Part shown: in pieces, positions 17,647 to 29,136 of the stretch
Position numbering within the stretch: the first letter of the stretch is position 1
How the letters are laid out: every line of letters begins with the position of its first letter
Origin: Pseudomonas fluorescens
GTDB taxonomy: Bacteria > Pseudomonadota > Gammaproteobacteria > Pseudomonadales > Pseudomonadaceae
Direction of reading: 5' to 3'
Assembly (NCBI RefSeq): GCF_902497625.1
Contig: NZ_CABVGX010000015.1
Coordinates: 48,529-112,528, forward strand
Length of the DNA stretch: 64,000 nucleotides
Program-made: the position numbers and the translations under genes
Notes under the pieces: generated by a model
Told to the model about the DNA's origin: nothing
Database searches by the model: none
The model's input: only the letters and a program-made list of their open reading frames with translations

Positions 17647-17650
<4 letters not shown>
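16277..17650 (+). CDS. hsdS: Type I restriction-modification specificity subunit
   Basis: A 457-residue HsdS with two target recognition domains (about 15-165 and 225-400), each followed by a conserved helical spacer: IADFLDHETAKIDTLIETQQ then LLKEKRQAEISHAVT, and later LERYDELETRA then LLQERRIALISAAVTGKID. The repeat organisation shows that the protein recognises a bipartite site. The recognition domains are visibly more A+T rich than the spacers and flanking hsdM/hsdR, which points to domain swapping. The start overlaps the hsdM stop (TAATG) and the end overlaps hsdR by 4 bases. The actual target sequence cannot be predicted from this alone. Confidence 0.94.
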
Positions 17651-20910
<3,260 letters not shown>

Positions 20911-20965
20911 TGCGTCTTTGCCCTTTCGCGTAGAGGCGACGGACCAGCCCCCATTGATAGCCAGT

Positions 20966-21034
20966 TGCGTGTTTCACTGCGAGTTTGAGTTTATTCACTC
21001 CTTTGCCGATGGCAATTGGCGCATGGGTATCATA
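20966..21034 (+). pseudogene. Fragment of a Fic-domain gene
   Basis: A short frame encodes FEFIHSFADGNWRMG, which matches the Fic active-site motif HPFxDGNGRxGR with Pro to Ser, Gly to Trp and the final Arg lost. The preceding residues also resemble Fic proteins (VFH.EFEF). The match sits 55 bases after hsdR and neither end of a full gene is present. Fic genes are often found within type I restriction loci, so this is probably the remains of a former partner gene. Confidence 0.6.
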
Positions 21035-21407
21035 GATGTGCTGAACAGGGAGTGATGCATGGTTGCAGGGCATCGTGCACAGGCGTCAGGCCAGCAACCC
21101 ATGTAATGCAATCGTAAGACCGCTTGTGGCCGTTTTCTACCTGTGGTCAAGGGCCGAAATTGACCGTAAGCCGAGCCAAGGTCAGCGAATGAGACTGCGA
21201 ATAACGGCGTTTATGGTAAATCTCTGATTTCTTACGGGAGCTAGTCAATATCTGCGAAGAACGCGCTCACTCCAGCGTCATCCGCGCCTATCGATTAAGC
21301 TCGGGCACTTTTTGAATGCAGTTCGTACCGGGACGAGAACCAATCAGCCGTTCCCCCTTACAAGCGTTATGCGCACGCGTTCTTCCTTTAGGCCAGAGAT
21401 ACCAAAG

Positions 21408-21989
21408 ATGGGTAAATTTCCCGGCGCAAGCCAAGCAGTCTATGAGGCCGCTATCAGAGGCGATTTTCACCAAATCAACGCCTTAGTAGCTGCGGGTGCA
21501 AATCTTAATGGTTTAAATAGTAACGGTGACACACTGTTGCAAGAGATGGTGTTTTGGCTAGCTGAGGATCAAAGCCAACTTTGTGGTGAGATTCTGCGCT
21601 TGTTACTACAGCTTGGGGCAGATCCCAACATCCTCGGCGACGAAGGTTCTTCTGCGCTGACAGCAGCGATGTTGTGCATGGATTCGGAGCTGCTGGGGAT
21701 ACTTCTTAGCGCAGGTGCCGACCCGAACCAGCCCAAGGGCCTCTGTGAGTCGGATAGCTTTTACGACTGGGCTGAACTCGATTACTGCTACAACGTATGG
21801 ATGCGCGATAACGAGGAGTTTGAGTTAATGAGTCCACCTGAAGAACCTACCGATGCAGACCAAGTATCGGAGGAGTCCTATTTGGATTACTTGGATCGGA
21901 TGGCAGTCAAGTACGGGGTCCGCCGGCCCGATCATCTCTTCCTACTGCGAAGTTATGGGGCGAAGTCAGCGCATGAAATCAAGGGTTAG
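21408..21989 (+). CDS. Ankyrin-repeat protein
   Basis: A 193-residue protein. The ATG at 21408 is preferred over TTG 21312 and ATG 21369, because the ankyrin-like fold begins right after it. At least three ankyrin repeats are visible: YEAAIRGDFHQINALVAAGA, the longer LRLLLQLGADPN unit, and LLGILLSAGADPNQPKG. The C-terminal ~70 residues are very acidic (SPPEEPTDADQVSEESY) and end in LLRSYGAKSAHEIKG, a possible last repeat. Ankyrin repeats mediate protein binding; the partner is unknown. It is the last gene of the island and lies between two short similar sequences (near 21128 and 22104). Confidence 0.78.
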   Translation: MGKFPGASQAVYEAAIRGDFHQINALVAAGANLNGLNSNGDTLLQEMVFWLAEDQSQLCGEILRLLLQLGADPNILGDEGSSALTAAMLCMDSELLGILLSAGADPNQPKGLCESDSFYDWAELDYCYNVWMRDNEEFELMSPPEEPTDADQVSEESYLDYLDRMAVKYGVRRPDHLFLLRSYGAKSAHEIKG

Positions 21990-22103
21990 AAGCAGGTTCT
22001 CGTGGTACTTGTGTAATCAACAGACTAGGAATTTGCGTAGGAATGCGATTATTGCTCCAGCCCCGACTGTCAAACGTGTTCTAAAACATTTTTACACAGC
22101 CTC

Positions 22104-22180
22104 GGCCGTTTTCTGCCCGTCATGGTTGCGGAACGTGTAGGTCCAGTCCGATGCAAATAGTTGGTCAAGTCAGTGCAATT
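22104..22180 (+). repeat. Third, shortened copy of the passenger-unit end
   Basis: GGCCGTTTTCTGCCCGTCA, then GTCCGATGCAAATAGTTGGT and TGCAATT follow the order of the right inverted end at 13577-13700, but with two instead of four 22-bp units. No partner inverted copy is seen nearby. The stretch 21990-22271 has otherwise no recognisable gene. Confidence 0.55.
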
Positions 22181-22271
22181 ACCCAGCAGGAATGTGATTT
22201 GAGGTTATGGCAGTAAGAACACTCCTCACGAGACATTTTTCTTGCCTTGCACGGCACAGCAACCAGCAGCA

Positions 22272-22291
22272 TGTATGCCCCTGTGTATGCC
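22272..22291. promoter_or_regulatory. Right integrase arm-type sites (TGTATGCC repeats)
   Basis: TGTATGCC occurs at 22272 and 22284, direct and 12 bases apart, the same as at the left end (5460 and 5472). They lie just inside the right attachment site. Confidence 0.5.
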
Positions 22292-22343
22292 TTGAGTCAT
22301 AGAGGCACGTCAAGCCCAATAATTACTGGCACATCACCGACCA

Positions 22344-22371
22344 GTTCAAACGGCCCCGGCCCACCAAACAC
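22344..22371. other. attR: imperfect copy of ssrA 3' end
   Basis: GTTCAAA, CCCCGGC and CCACCAAA are shared with 5322-5350 in the same order, with one base missing and four substitutions. A terminator (22383) follows at the spacing expected for the original end of ssrA. The divergence could mean an old insertion or that part of attR came from a related att site. Confidence 0.5.
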
Positions 22372-22382
22372 GAAGCAAAACA

Positions 22383-22406
22383 AAACCCGCCAAGCGCGGG
22401 TTTTGT
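22383..22406 (+). terminator. Terminator beyond attR, possibly the original ssrA terminator
   Basis: AACCCGC and GCGGGTT arms with TTGTT after them. It lies shortly after attR, in the place where the ssrA terminator would have been before the island arrived. Confidence 0.6.
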
Positions 22407-22562
22407 TGCATCTGGGATCTGGTGATTCCCCTTTCGATTGACGTCCCACTGAATGTTCAGCACCATGGCTAATAGAAATCATTTTGCCACCACTCGATCC
22501 ATGCCCGCTTTCCAGCAGTGCACCCCAACGTCCTCACCCTCGCTCCCGAATACGGAAATTCA

Positions 22563-23108
22563 ATGAAAACTCCTCAATTTTTGCTCCCCCTCTCCTGCTT
22601 TCTCGCCCTGTCGCTTTTGACCGGTTGCGCCGCGTCCGTAAAAAGCGGTGGCACTGAGACTCTGGCCATTCAGCAATCGGCGAAGCAAAATCTGATGGTC
22701 AGTTTCCAGGGAAACAGCAAGGTTCAGCAAAACGAAGACTGGCCTCTCTTGCAGCGTGAATGGAGTGAAGCCCTTCAGGCTGAAGCCGTCCGCGCGGGCT
22801 ATGCCCTTACCCAGACTCCAACTGTGAGCGCCAACAACAAGGAGGGGGTCGGGATCATCATCAACGTGACCAATTTCCGCTACCTGACTCCTGGCGCACG
22901 TTATGGCGCGGGCGTTATGGTCGGCAATGCCTGGGTCAATTCGAGCGCTGATTTTACAGATCTGAAATCTGGAAGCTTGATTGGCACCCGGACATACGAC
23001 ACGTCCTCATCGGCGTGGGAAGGTGTGATGTCGGCGATGACTAAAGAGCAGGTCGAGGCCATCGCTCAGCAAATCATCAGCGACATCAAGAACGCTAAGG
23101 CCAAGTAG
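22563..23108 (+). CDS. Lipoprotein of unknown function (DUF4410-like)
   Basis: A 181-residue lipoprotein with a signal peptide and a lipobox (LLTGCAA, Cys near residue 21), so it is anchored in the outer or inner membrane. The ATG at 22563 is favoured over an upstream start at 22518, which would precede the signal peptide. The mature part resembles DUF4410-type lipoproteins: an alternating EWSEALQAEAVRAGYALTQT helix, GVGIIINVTNFRYLTPG strand region and a C-terminal VEAIAQQIISDIKNAKAK. Function unknown. A strong terminator follows. It is the first chromosomal gene after the island. Confidence 0.72.
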   Translation: MKTPQFLLPLSCFLALSLLTGCAASVKSGGTETLAIQQSAKQNLMVSFQGNSKVQQNEDWPLLQREWSEALQAEAVRAGYALTQTPTVSANNKEGVGIIINVTNFRYLTPGARYGAGVMVGNAWVNSSADFTDLKSGSLIGTRTYDTSSSAWEGVMSAMTKEQVEAIAQQIISDIKNAKAK

Positions 23109-23142
23109 CACCCCTCCCGCGCGATTGATTGCCCAAACACAA

Positions 23143-23165
23143 AACCCGCCCAGTGCGGGTTTTGT
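23143..23165 (+). terminator. Terminator of the lipoprotein gene
   Basis: AACCCGC and GCGGGTT stem around CCAGT, followed by TTGTTG, 35 bases after the stop codon. It is nearly the same hairpin as at 22383. Confidence 0.75.
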
Positions 23166-23210
23166 TGCATCCGGGGGTTGGTCAGGCGAAGTCATGCAGG
23201 GCGTTTTTTT

Positions 23211-23299
23211 GCAGGAGCGAAGCTTGCGCGCGAAGCCGGTATATCATCAACGTTGAGGGGGAATGCCACTCCGAATCCCGCGCCAGCTTGCTCCTATAA
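23211..23299. repeat. REP-like inverted pair
   Basis: GCAGGAGCGAAGCTTGCGCG and, in opposite orientation, CGCCAGCTTGCTCCTATAA are diverged members of the GGAGCGAGC..GCTCGCG family. They lie between the convergent lipoprotein and ohr genes. Confidence 0.5.
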
Positions 23300-23310
23300 A
23301 GGTTCGGGGT

Positions 23311-23733
23311 TCAGACGACGTTCAGCTCAACATCCACCCCATCGCGCGTCATGCGCGAGTACGGGCAGATCTGATGCGCGGCCTCTGCCAGCTCTCGCTT
23401 GACACTCTCCTCCAGCCCGGGAAAATTGACGTTCAATCTCACCGCCAGCTGAAAATTGCCGTCGCCGGTTTTGCCCAGATCAACCTCGGCGTCCACCGAT
23501 GTATCCTCCGGCAACTTGATCTTCATTTTGCCAGCCGCGACTTGAATCGCGCCGATGAAACAGGCGGAGTAACCCAGCGCGAACAGTTGCTCGGGATTAG
23601 TCCCCGGCTTGCCCGAACCCGGCGAACTGAATTTCACATCCAGCTCGCCGTCGCTGGATTTGCCGGTGCCGGTGCGGCCGCCGACAGTGTGGGTTTTTGC
23701 GGTATACAGAACGGATTCCAGTGCAGTGCTCAT
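23311..23733 (-). CDS. ohr: Organic hydroperoxide resistance protein
   Basis: A 140-residue OsmC/Ohr-family peroxiredoxin. The two redox cysteines are in YSACFIGAI (near residue 57) and HQICPYSRMTR (near 123), and the family N-terminus LYTAKTHTVGGRTG is present. Ohr reduces organic hydroperoxides with lipoyl-type electron donors. Ohr rather than OsmC is supported by the GRTG...GKSSDGELDVK N-terminus and full length. No ohrR regulator is seen next to it. The gene stands alone, convergent with the lipoprotein gene. Confidence 0.93.
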   Translation of the reverse strand: MSTALESVLYTAKTHTVGGRTGTGKSSDGELDVKFSSPGSGKPGTNPEQLFALGYSACFIGAIQVAAGKMKIKLPEDTSVDAEVDLGKTGDGNFQLAVRLNVNFPGLEESVKRELAEAAHQICPYSRMTRDGVDVELNVV

Positions 23734-23914
23734 TACGATGACTCCTGATCGAGACGGGTAAGGAGGGGCCGGAACAGGTCGTCTTTTGTCGGCAGCTCCG
23801 AGCGTTCAAGCGTAGCAGTGAGTCGCCGGCTCTCAAGTACGCCAGTCGGAATCATCGGGACAAAATAAAGGCACTTGCCTGGGGCGCAAGTGCCTTTTCA
23901 TACAGCCTGGAACG

Positions 23915-25285
23915 TTATCGCGACATCATGAACGTATCGTACTCAAGATCTTCCAACGCCTTCGACAACCGCTGCAACCCCAACAGCACACACACCAGCA
24001 ACGACAGCGTAAACCCATAACCGAAGAAGCTTGGGCCCAGGTACATGCTGAGCAGGGTCAGTACGCCGTTCAACACCGCAAACAGCACACACAGCTCCAG
24101 CACCACGGTGCGTTTGTCGAGGTAGAAGAACACGTTGAGCAAGGCCATGAACACCACCTGAATGCTCACGCCGATCAGGTCGATGTAGAACAGCGGCAGG
24201 TAGTAACTGGAGATGCCCAGCCAGTCCAGCAGACGTGGGGCGAACAGGAACAACAGCACCACCGTGAGACCTTGAACCTTGCAGATTTCCAGCAGCCCCT
24301 GACGGATCGACAGGGTCATCTCGGTTTTCAACGAACCGATGTGCTGCAGGGTTTCACCGTCGCGGATAGCGCGGAACAGACGGTCGTACCATTCGGCAAA
24401 ATCGGTTTCGATGCGCACCAGGAACACCGCCATGCCGGGGATGATCGCCAGGTACGCGAGGAAAATCGGCAAGTCATACAGAATCGATGCGCGTAACGGA
24501 CCGACCACGGCGTTGGAGGTGCCGGGGTTGAACCAGAACAGGAACTTGTCGATCCAGATACCGAAGTTGTAGAAGAAACCGGTGGCCAACAGGCTCAGGA
24601 AAACCTGGCGGCGATCGAGGAAATCGAAGGCGATCAGTTTCTCGGCGCGGTACTCGCGCAGGATGTCGTAGAGGAACAGGAACAGCAGCGTGCTGTGCCC
24701 GATCAACAACGCCAGCAGCAAGCCCGGCATCTGCAGGAAGCTCAGCACGTAGGCGCTCGCCACCATCAGCGTGTAGCCCACCAGCATCACCAGCAGAATG
24801 CGGTTGTAGGCTTTCATCCCCGACAGGAAGATGATCACCAGCCACAGGTTGCACAGCACCACAAAGTTCGCCAGCACCAGCAGGCGGTAGATCAGCGGCT
24901 GGTCGAACAGCAGAGCCAGCACGATGATGCCCAGCACGCCGGCGGCGATCGTGACCAGCAGCAGAATGCCCAGCAAGTTCGGCAGAATCTGCTCGTACTT
25001 GTGCTCGAACAGACGGTCGGAAACGAAGCGGGTGAAGAACAACTGCAGGCCGCCCGTGAGGATCAGCGATGTCGCCATCAGGTACGTGACCGTGACCAGA
25101 AACTGTCCGACCAATGCGTTCGGCAACAGCAAGCCCAGGCTGATGATCCCCACCAGCATCACGCTGATGATCGACAATACCCACGGCCCGGAGCTGATCA
25201 GACCGGCATACACGTAAGCGTGCAGGGTCGAGGTGTAGGAGTCGCGCGAAAGTATTTTGCGCAGCTCGAAGCCAATACCGGCCAT
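23915..25285 (-). CDS. pelG: Pel polysaccharide inner-membrane transporter PelG
   Basis: A 456-residue membrane protein with about 12 transmembrane helices, beginning MAGIGFELRKILSRDSYTST. It belongs to the Pel branch of the flippase/Wzx-like superfamily and is thought to form the inner-membrane export path for Pel together with PelD, PelE and the glycosyltransferase PelF. It is the last gene of the pelABCDEFG run and starts immediately after the pelF stop. Length equals that of known PelG proteins. No damage seen. Confidence 0.95.
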   Translation of the reverse strand: MAGIGFELRKILSRDSYTSTLHAYVYAGLISSGPWVLSIISVMLVGIISLGLLLPNALVGQFLVTVTYLMATSLILTGGLQLFFTRFVSDRLFEHKYEQILPNLLGILLLVTIAAGVLGIIVLALLFDQPLIYRLLVLANFVVLCNLWLVIIFLSGMKAYNRILLVMLVGYTLMVASAYVLSFLQMPGLLLALLIGHSTLLFLFLYDILREYRAEKLIAFDFLDRRQVFLSLLATGFFYNFGIWIDKFLFWFNPGTSNAVVGPLRASILYDLPIFLAYLAIIPGMAVFLVRIETDFAEWYDRLFRAIRDGETLQHIGSLKTEMTLSIRQGLLEICKVQGLTVVLLFLFAPRLLDWLGISSYYLPLFYIDLIGVSIQVVFMALLNVFFYLDKRTVVLELCVLFAVLNGVLTLLSMYLGPSFFGYGFTLSLLVCVLLGLQRLSKALEDLEYDTFMMSR

Positions 25286-26800
25286 TTAACTGTTCTCCAT
25301 GGCTGCTTTATACAAGTCGCGATAACGCTGCAGCATCAAGGCTTCGGTGTAGTAACGGGTGACGCGCAACAAGCCGCTGGCCTGAGCCGCCTGCCAGCGT
25401 TGCGGGCTGCGCAACAGCTCGAGGATCGCCGCGCTGGTGGCTTGTGGATCGGCAATCGCCACCACTTTACCGGCGACGCCGAGGTCACGGTCTTCAGCAC
25501 TGCCGCCTTCGATCAGCTCGCGGCACGAGCCGACGTCACTGCTGACCACCGGCGTACCGGCCGCCCACGCTTCGAGGATCACCAGCGGCTGCGCTTCACT
25601 GATCGAGGTCAGCACCATCAAGCCGAGTTTTGGCAGGATTTCCTGGATGCGCTGGAAGCCGAGAAAATGCACCTTGCCCTCCAGGCCCAGACTGGCCATC
25701 AGGCTGCGGCATTCGCTGACGTATTCCGGGTCTTCCTCTTCCGGACCGACGATCCAGCCTTCGGCTTGCGGCATCGCACTGATCACGCCACGCATGGCTC
25801 GCAGGAAAGTCTTCACGTCCTTGATCGGCACCACACGCCCGATCAGACCGACCACCGGTGCGATGCCAGGCTCGCGGGCTTGCAGCGCGGAGGTCCACTG
25901 CGGCAAGTCGATCCCGTTGGGGATCACTTGAGTGCGGCTCGGCTCGGCGCCGTCCTTGATCTGCCGCTGACGGTTGCCGTCATACAGCGAAATAATGTTG
26001 TCGGCGCTGTTGTAGGTCAACTGGCCGATGCGCTCGAAGAAGCGTACCCACAAGGTGCGGATGTAACCCGAACCGGCATCGAGGCTACGGTTCAAGGCTT
26101 GCCCGGAACTCTCGGCAATCCAGCTGGCCTGGGCCAGATCGATCTTGCGTTCCTTGGTGTAAATGCCGTGCTCGCTGAGCAGGTAGGTGCAGTTCCAGCG
26201 CTTCTTGAGGATGCAGCCCAACAGCCCGGCGTAGCCGGTGGAAATCGAGTGCAACACACGCGCCCGCGGCATTTTGCGCGACGCTTCGGCGAGCATCAGC
26301 AGCGGCGACTGCATGGTGCGCAGGGTCCAGAAATAGTTGACGAAGGACGGGTCGGCGCAATGCTGCGCATAACCTTCGCTCAAGGCTTCCCAACTGGCGC
26401 GGCTGCGCAACACGTCGTCGAGGGTCATGTCACCCTGCGCGATGCGGTCGAGCAGACGCTCACCAAGTTCCGGCTCCGGCAATTCCGGGTGATGCAGGAA
26501 GCGATAGAGATCCGCCAGCTGTTGCTTGTCAGCTTCGCGCGGCGTGCCGATCGTGTGCGTCGGGTGCACCGCGCTTTCGATGAACATCTCTTCGATGTGC
26601 ACGACGTTGGCCGGCACGTCGTAACGGCGTTCGCCGTAAGCCGAACGCTGGCCGCCAATGAAGGCCACCGAAAACGTCAGTTCCGGCAGGCCCAGTATCA
26701 TCTGATGGATCCAGCTCGACACGCCGCCGCGCACATACGGCCAGGTACCTTCGAGGAGCAGACAGATGTCCGCTACCGGTGCCTCTTCCTTGTGATTCAT
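25286..26800 (-). CDS. pelF: Pel polysaccharide glycosyltransferase PelF
   Basis: A 504-residue cytoplasmic GT4-family glycosyltransferase. The N-terminal domain has LLLEGTWPYVRGGVSSW; the C-terminal donor-binding half has VIPNGIDLPQW, GLIGRVVPIKDVKTFLRA and the ExxxxE-like SEAQPLVILEAWAAGTPVV. It uses UDP-sugars to polymerise Pel. The start overlaps the pelE stop by 4 bases (ATGA) and pelG begins directly after it, a coupled operon. Donor supply is likely helped by the pelX gene at the head of the cluster. Confidence 0.96.
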   Translation of the reverse strand: MNHKEEAPVADICLLLEGTWPYVRGGVSSWIHQMILGLPELTFSVAFIGGQRSAYGERRYDVPANVVHIEEMFIESAVHPTHTIGTPREADKQQLADLYRFLHHPELPEPELGERLLDRIAQGDMTLDDVLRSRASWEALSEGYAQHCADPSFVNYFWTLRTMQSPLLMLAEASRKMPRARVLHSISTGYAGLLGCILKKRWNCTYLLSEHGIYTKERKIDLAQASWIAESSGQALNRSLDAGSGYIRTLWVRFFERIGQLTYNSADNIISLYDGNRQRQIKDGAEPSRTQVIPNGIDLPQWTSALQAREPGIAPVVGLIGRVVPIKDVKTFLRAMRGVISAMPQAEGWIVGPEEEDPEYVSECRSLMASLGLEGKVHFLGFQRIQEILPKLGLMVLTSISEAQPLVILEAWAAGTPVVSSDVGSCRELIEGGSAEDRDLGVAGKVVAIADPQATSAAILELLRSPQRWQAAQASGLLRVTRYYTEALMLQRYRDLYKAAMENS

Positions 26801-27786
26801 GTCCAGCTCCTCACCAGCTCAGCGAACGGTGGACGCTGGCGGGTTTTCTCGGGAAGGCTGGCGAGCAGACCCGGAATTTCGTGATAGCGGCCGGCTTCGA
26901 ACGCCAGTTCGGCGCGGAACGGCAGGATTTGTGCTGCGCCCATGCCGTTGTCCTGGGCCTGGCCCAGCAGCACCTCGGCACGCTCGATGTCACCACGCTC
27001 CAAAGCAATGCGTCCGGCCAGCAAAAACAGCTCGCCGCCCTCGCCGGCCTGCAAGCCTTGCTTGGCATGGTCGCTGGCTTGGTCAAGCACGTGATCCAGC
27101 ACGCTGCCCTGCGCCAGGCCAAGGTAGGCCAGCTCCCAATACCAGCGCGCCAGCGTGCCATGCAGCGCACCGGCGGCCTTAGCGTTGGCACTGGTCAATT
27201 GCCCGAGTGCAATCTGGATGCGCAGGTTGATGTCGCTTTCCTGCTTGTCGAGCATCGAGTACGCCAGCAGACGCACGTCATCGCTCGGGTCGCCCAGCGC
27301 CAGCTTGAGGATCGGCACTGCTTCCTTGCCCGGCATGCGTCGCGTGGCGAGCAAAGCGGCGAGGCGCTGATCCGGATCCGGCGCGTGACGCAGTACGTCC
27401 TGCAAACCGCCGTCGGCGAAAATCGGCGAATGCGATTGCAGTTGCGCGCGAAACGGCAGGCTCGGAATGCCCACCGCTTGCCAGGCTTGCTTGTCGCGTT
27501 TGCGCGGCAGGTACAGCGCCGGAAAAATCGACAGTACCACGCCAATCGTACCGATCACCGGCACAAAGAACGCCAGGCTGAAAATGAACAGCGGGCTCCA
27601 CGGCAACGGCGCGCGATAACGTGCCGGCAGCAACAGCCACACGGCGGCGCACAACAACGCGCACGCCAGACCGTGGCTGAGGGTGAACACCAGCAATTGT
27701 TGTAACTCGGGCGCCGGCAGCCACAGACTGGCCCAGCTGCCTGCCTCTAACAACAAGGCTCCGCTAAACAGCCACTTGCTGATCAT
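26797..27786 (-). CDS. pelE: Pel biosynthesis inner-membrane protein PelE
   Basis: A 329-residue protein with two hydrophobic helices near the N-terminus (about 3-55, including LLVFTLSHGLACALLCAAVW and LFIFSLAFFVPVIGTIGVVL) and a C-terminal region of TPR-like helices (LAARIALERGDIERAEVLLGQ-type). PelE is the least understood Pel inner-membrane component and is thought to join PelD, PelF and PelG in the synthase complex. It overlaps pelD by 23 bases at its start and pelF by 4 bases at its end. Identity follows from position and topology. Confidence 0.92.
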   Translation of the reverse strand: MISKWLFSGALLLEAGSWASLWLPAPELQQLLVFTLSHGLACALLCAAVWLLLPARYRAPLPWSPLFIFSLAFFVPVIGTIGVVLSIFPALYLPRKRDKQAWQAVGIPSLPFRAQLQSHSPIFADGGLQDVLRHAPDPDQRLAALLATRRMPGKEAVPILKLALGDPSDDVRLLAYSMLDKQESDINLRIQIALGQLTSANAKAAGALHGTLARWYWELAYLGLAQGSVLDHVLDQASDHAKQGLQAGEGGELFLLAGRIALERGDIERAEVLLGQAQDNGMGAAQILPFRAELAFEAGRYHEIPGLLASLPEKTRQRPPFAELVRSWT

Positions 27787-29131
27787 TCAGGCCACACTCG
27801 TTGAACAGGAAATTACGCAGCCCGTCGCGTTCACAGCCAGGCTCCAGATTGAAAGGCATCACCCGCACGCCAAGGCTGTCCAGATTACTGTCGATACCAA
27901 AGTGCTCATGCAGCAACACGTTGATCCGCGCCAGATAACCTTCGGTACCTTGCGGGCTGGTCAATGGCAGCAGCACCAGCAGCAGTTGATGATCGCGGCT
28001 GTTGCGCACCGGCAAGTGCAGATCGAGACCACGCTGGCTGCGTTCCAGCAAGCGCGTCAGTTCATCGTTGGGACGGGTCATTTCAAACGCGAACAGGCCG
28101 GCTGCCAGTTTGTGTTGCTCGACATCCACCAGCGAACGCTTGAGTTGCAGGGTGAACTGCTGAGCATCGGCGTCCGGCAGTTGCAGCACTGTCTCGTCTC
28201 TGCGCAACAGGTCGGCGATGTGCCCACCCAGCAACGCGAGCAGGCTCAAAGTACGATCCTGGAAGGCGAAGAACGGCATCTGTCGAACGGCCAGAATAGC
28301 GAGCAAACGGCCTTCTGCGTCGATCAACGGGATGCACGCCTGCAGCGAAGAGAACTGCGCCGAAGTGCCTGCATCGATCAATTCCTGGCGCACGCTGACC
28401 AGCTCGCCGCGTTCCAGACACAGCTTGACCAGACCGTCTTCAGTGCCCAACGGGCCCATGATGCCGATGGTCGCCAACGCTTGCGGCATAACGTTTTCGC
28501 CACGCTCGTCAACCCGATACAGACCGGCCACACGTAATGCACCGTACTGCCCGAGCACGGCCACGATCGGATCGGCCAGCGCAGCAAGCGCATCGCCCTC
28601 GACCGGCATCACGCGCAGTTTTTCGCGCAAGCCCAGCAGCGAACTGCGCAGGCTCTGGTCGCTACCGGCGACGCGCTGTTCCAGCAAGTCGTGGGAAACG
28701 CGCAGGATCTGGTGCGCCCGAGTGAACTCGTCGAGACGATACTGGCGATAGTCGTTGGCCATCTGCAGACGCTCCAGGCGCCGTTCCCACAGATCGCGAA
28801 CCTCACCCACCAGCATGCCGCAGACCAGCAAGCCGACAATGTACGAAGGCTCAAGCTCTGCATAACCTTCCTGCCCATTCAAGCGCAAGACGAACAGTGC
28901 CAGCACCAACAGGCCGGCGCTGAGCAGGCCGCGCACAAAGCCGTAACGCACGCCCAACAGCAGCGGCGCCAGAATCGGCCAAGGGAAGCCGCCGTGCATT
29001 TGCAACGGGTCTTCAGGCGTCAGCCACAAGCCCAGGCCGATAGCCCCGCCGGTGACCAGAAACGTTTCCAGCCAAGACACCGGCCCGCTGGCGCGAGGCG
29101 CCAGGGTGTAATCCATGTGCGGAGAATTCAT
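27764..29131 (-). CDS. pelD: c-di-GMP receptor PelD
   Basis: With the ATG at 29131 the protein has 455 residues. A GTG nine bases upstream is possible but would break the match in numbering. Four transmembrane helices occupy about 20-115, then a GAF domain (about 155-310) and a degenerate GGDEF domain. The GGDEF motif is absent, but the inhibitory-site motif RGLD is at 367-370, exactly where the c-di-GMP site of P. aeruginosa PelD lies, so binding is expected. Binding of c-di-GMP switches on Pel synthesis. It starts 5 bases after the pelC stop. Confidence 0.95.
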   Translation of the reverse strand: MNSPHMDYTLAPRASGPVSWLETFLVTGGAIGLGLWLTPEDPLQMHGGFPWPILAPLLLGVRYGFVRGLLSAGLLVLALFVLRLNGQEGYAELEPSYIVGLLVCGMLVGEVRDLWERRLERLQMANDYRQYRLDEFTRAHQILRVSHDLLEQRVAGSDQSLRSSLLGLREKLRVMPVEGDALAALADPIVAVLGQYGALRVAGLYRVDERGENVMPQALATIGIMGPLGTEDGLVKLCLERGELVSVRQELIDAGTSAQFSSLQACIPLIDAEGRLLAILAVRQMPFFAFQDRTLSLLALLGGHIADLLRRDETVLQLPDADAQQFTLQLKRSLVDVEQHKLAAGLFAFEMTRPNDELTRLLERSQRGLDLHLPVRNSRDHQLLLVLLPLTSPQGTEGYLARINVLLHEHFGIDSNLDSLGVRVMPFNLEPGCERDGLRNFLFNECGLNDQQVAV

Positions 29132-29136
29132 TGCAA

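Noticed and set aside
24695..26884. Long open frame on the plus strand (729 codons) opposite pelG, pelF and pelE
   Set aside because: It is antisense to the well-supported pel genes, Gln/His/Arg-rich as G+C-rich shadow frames are, and has no ribosome-binding site or family match.
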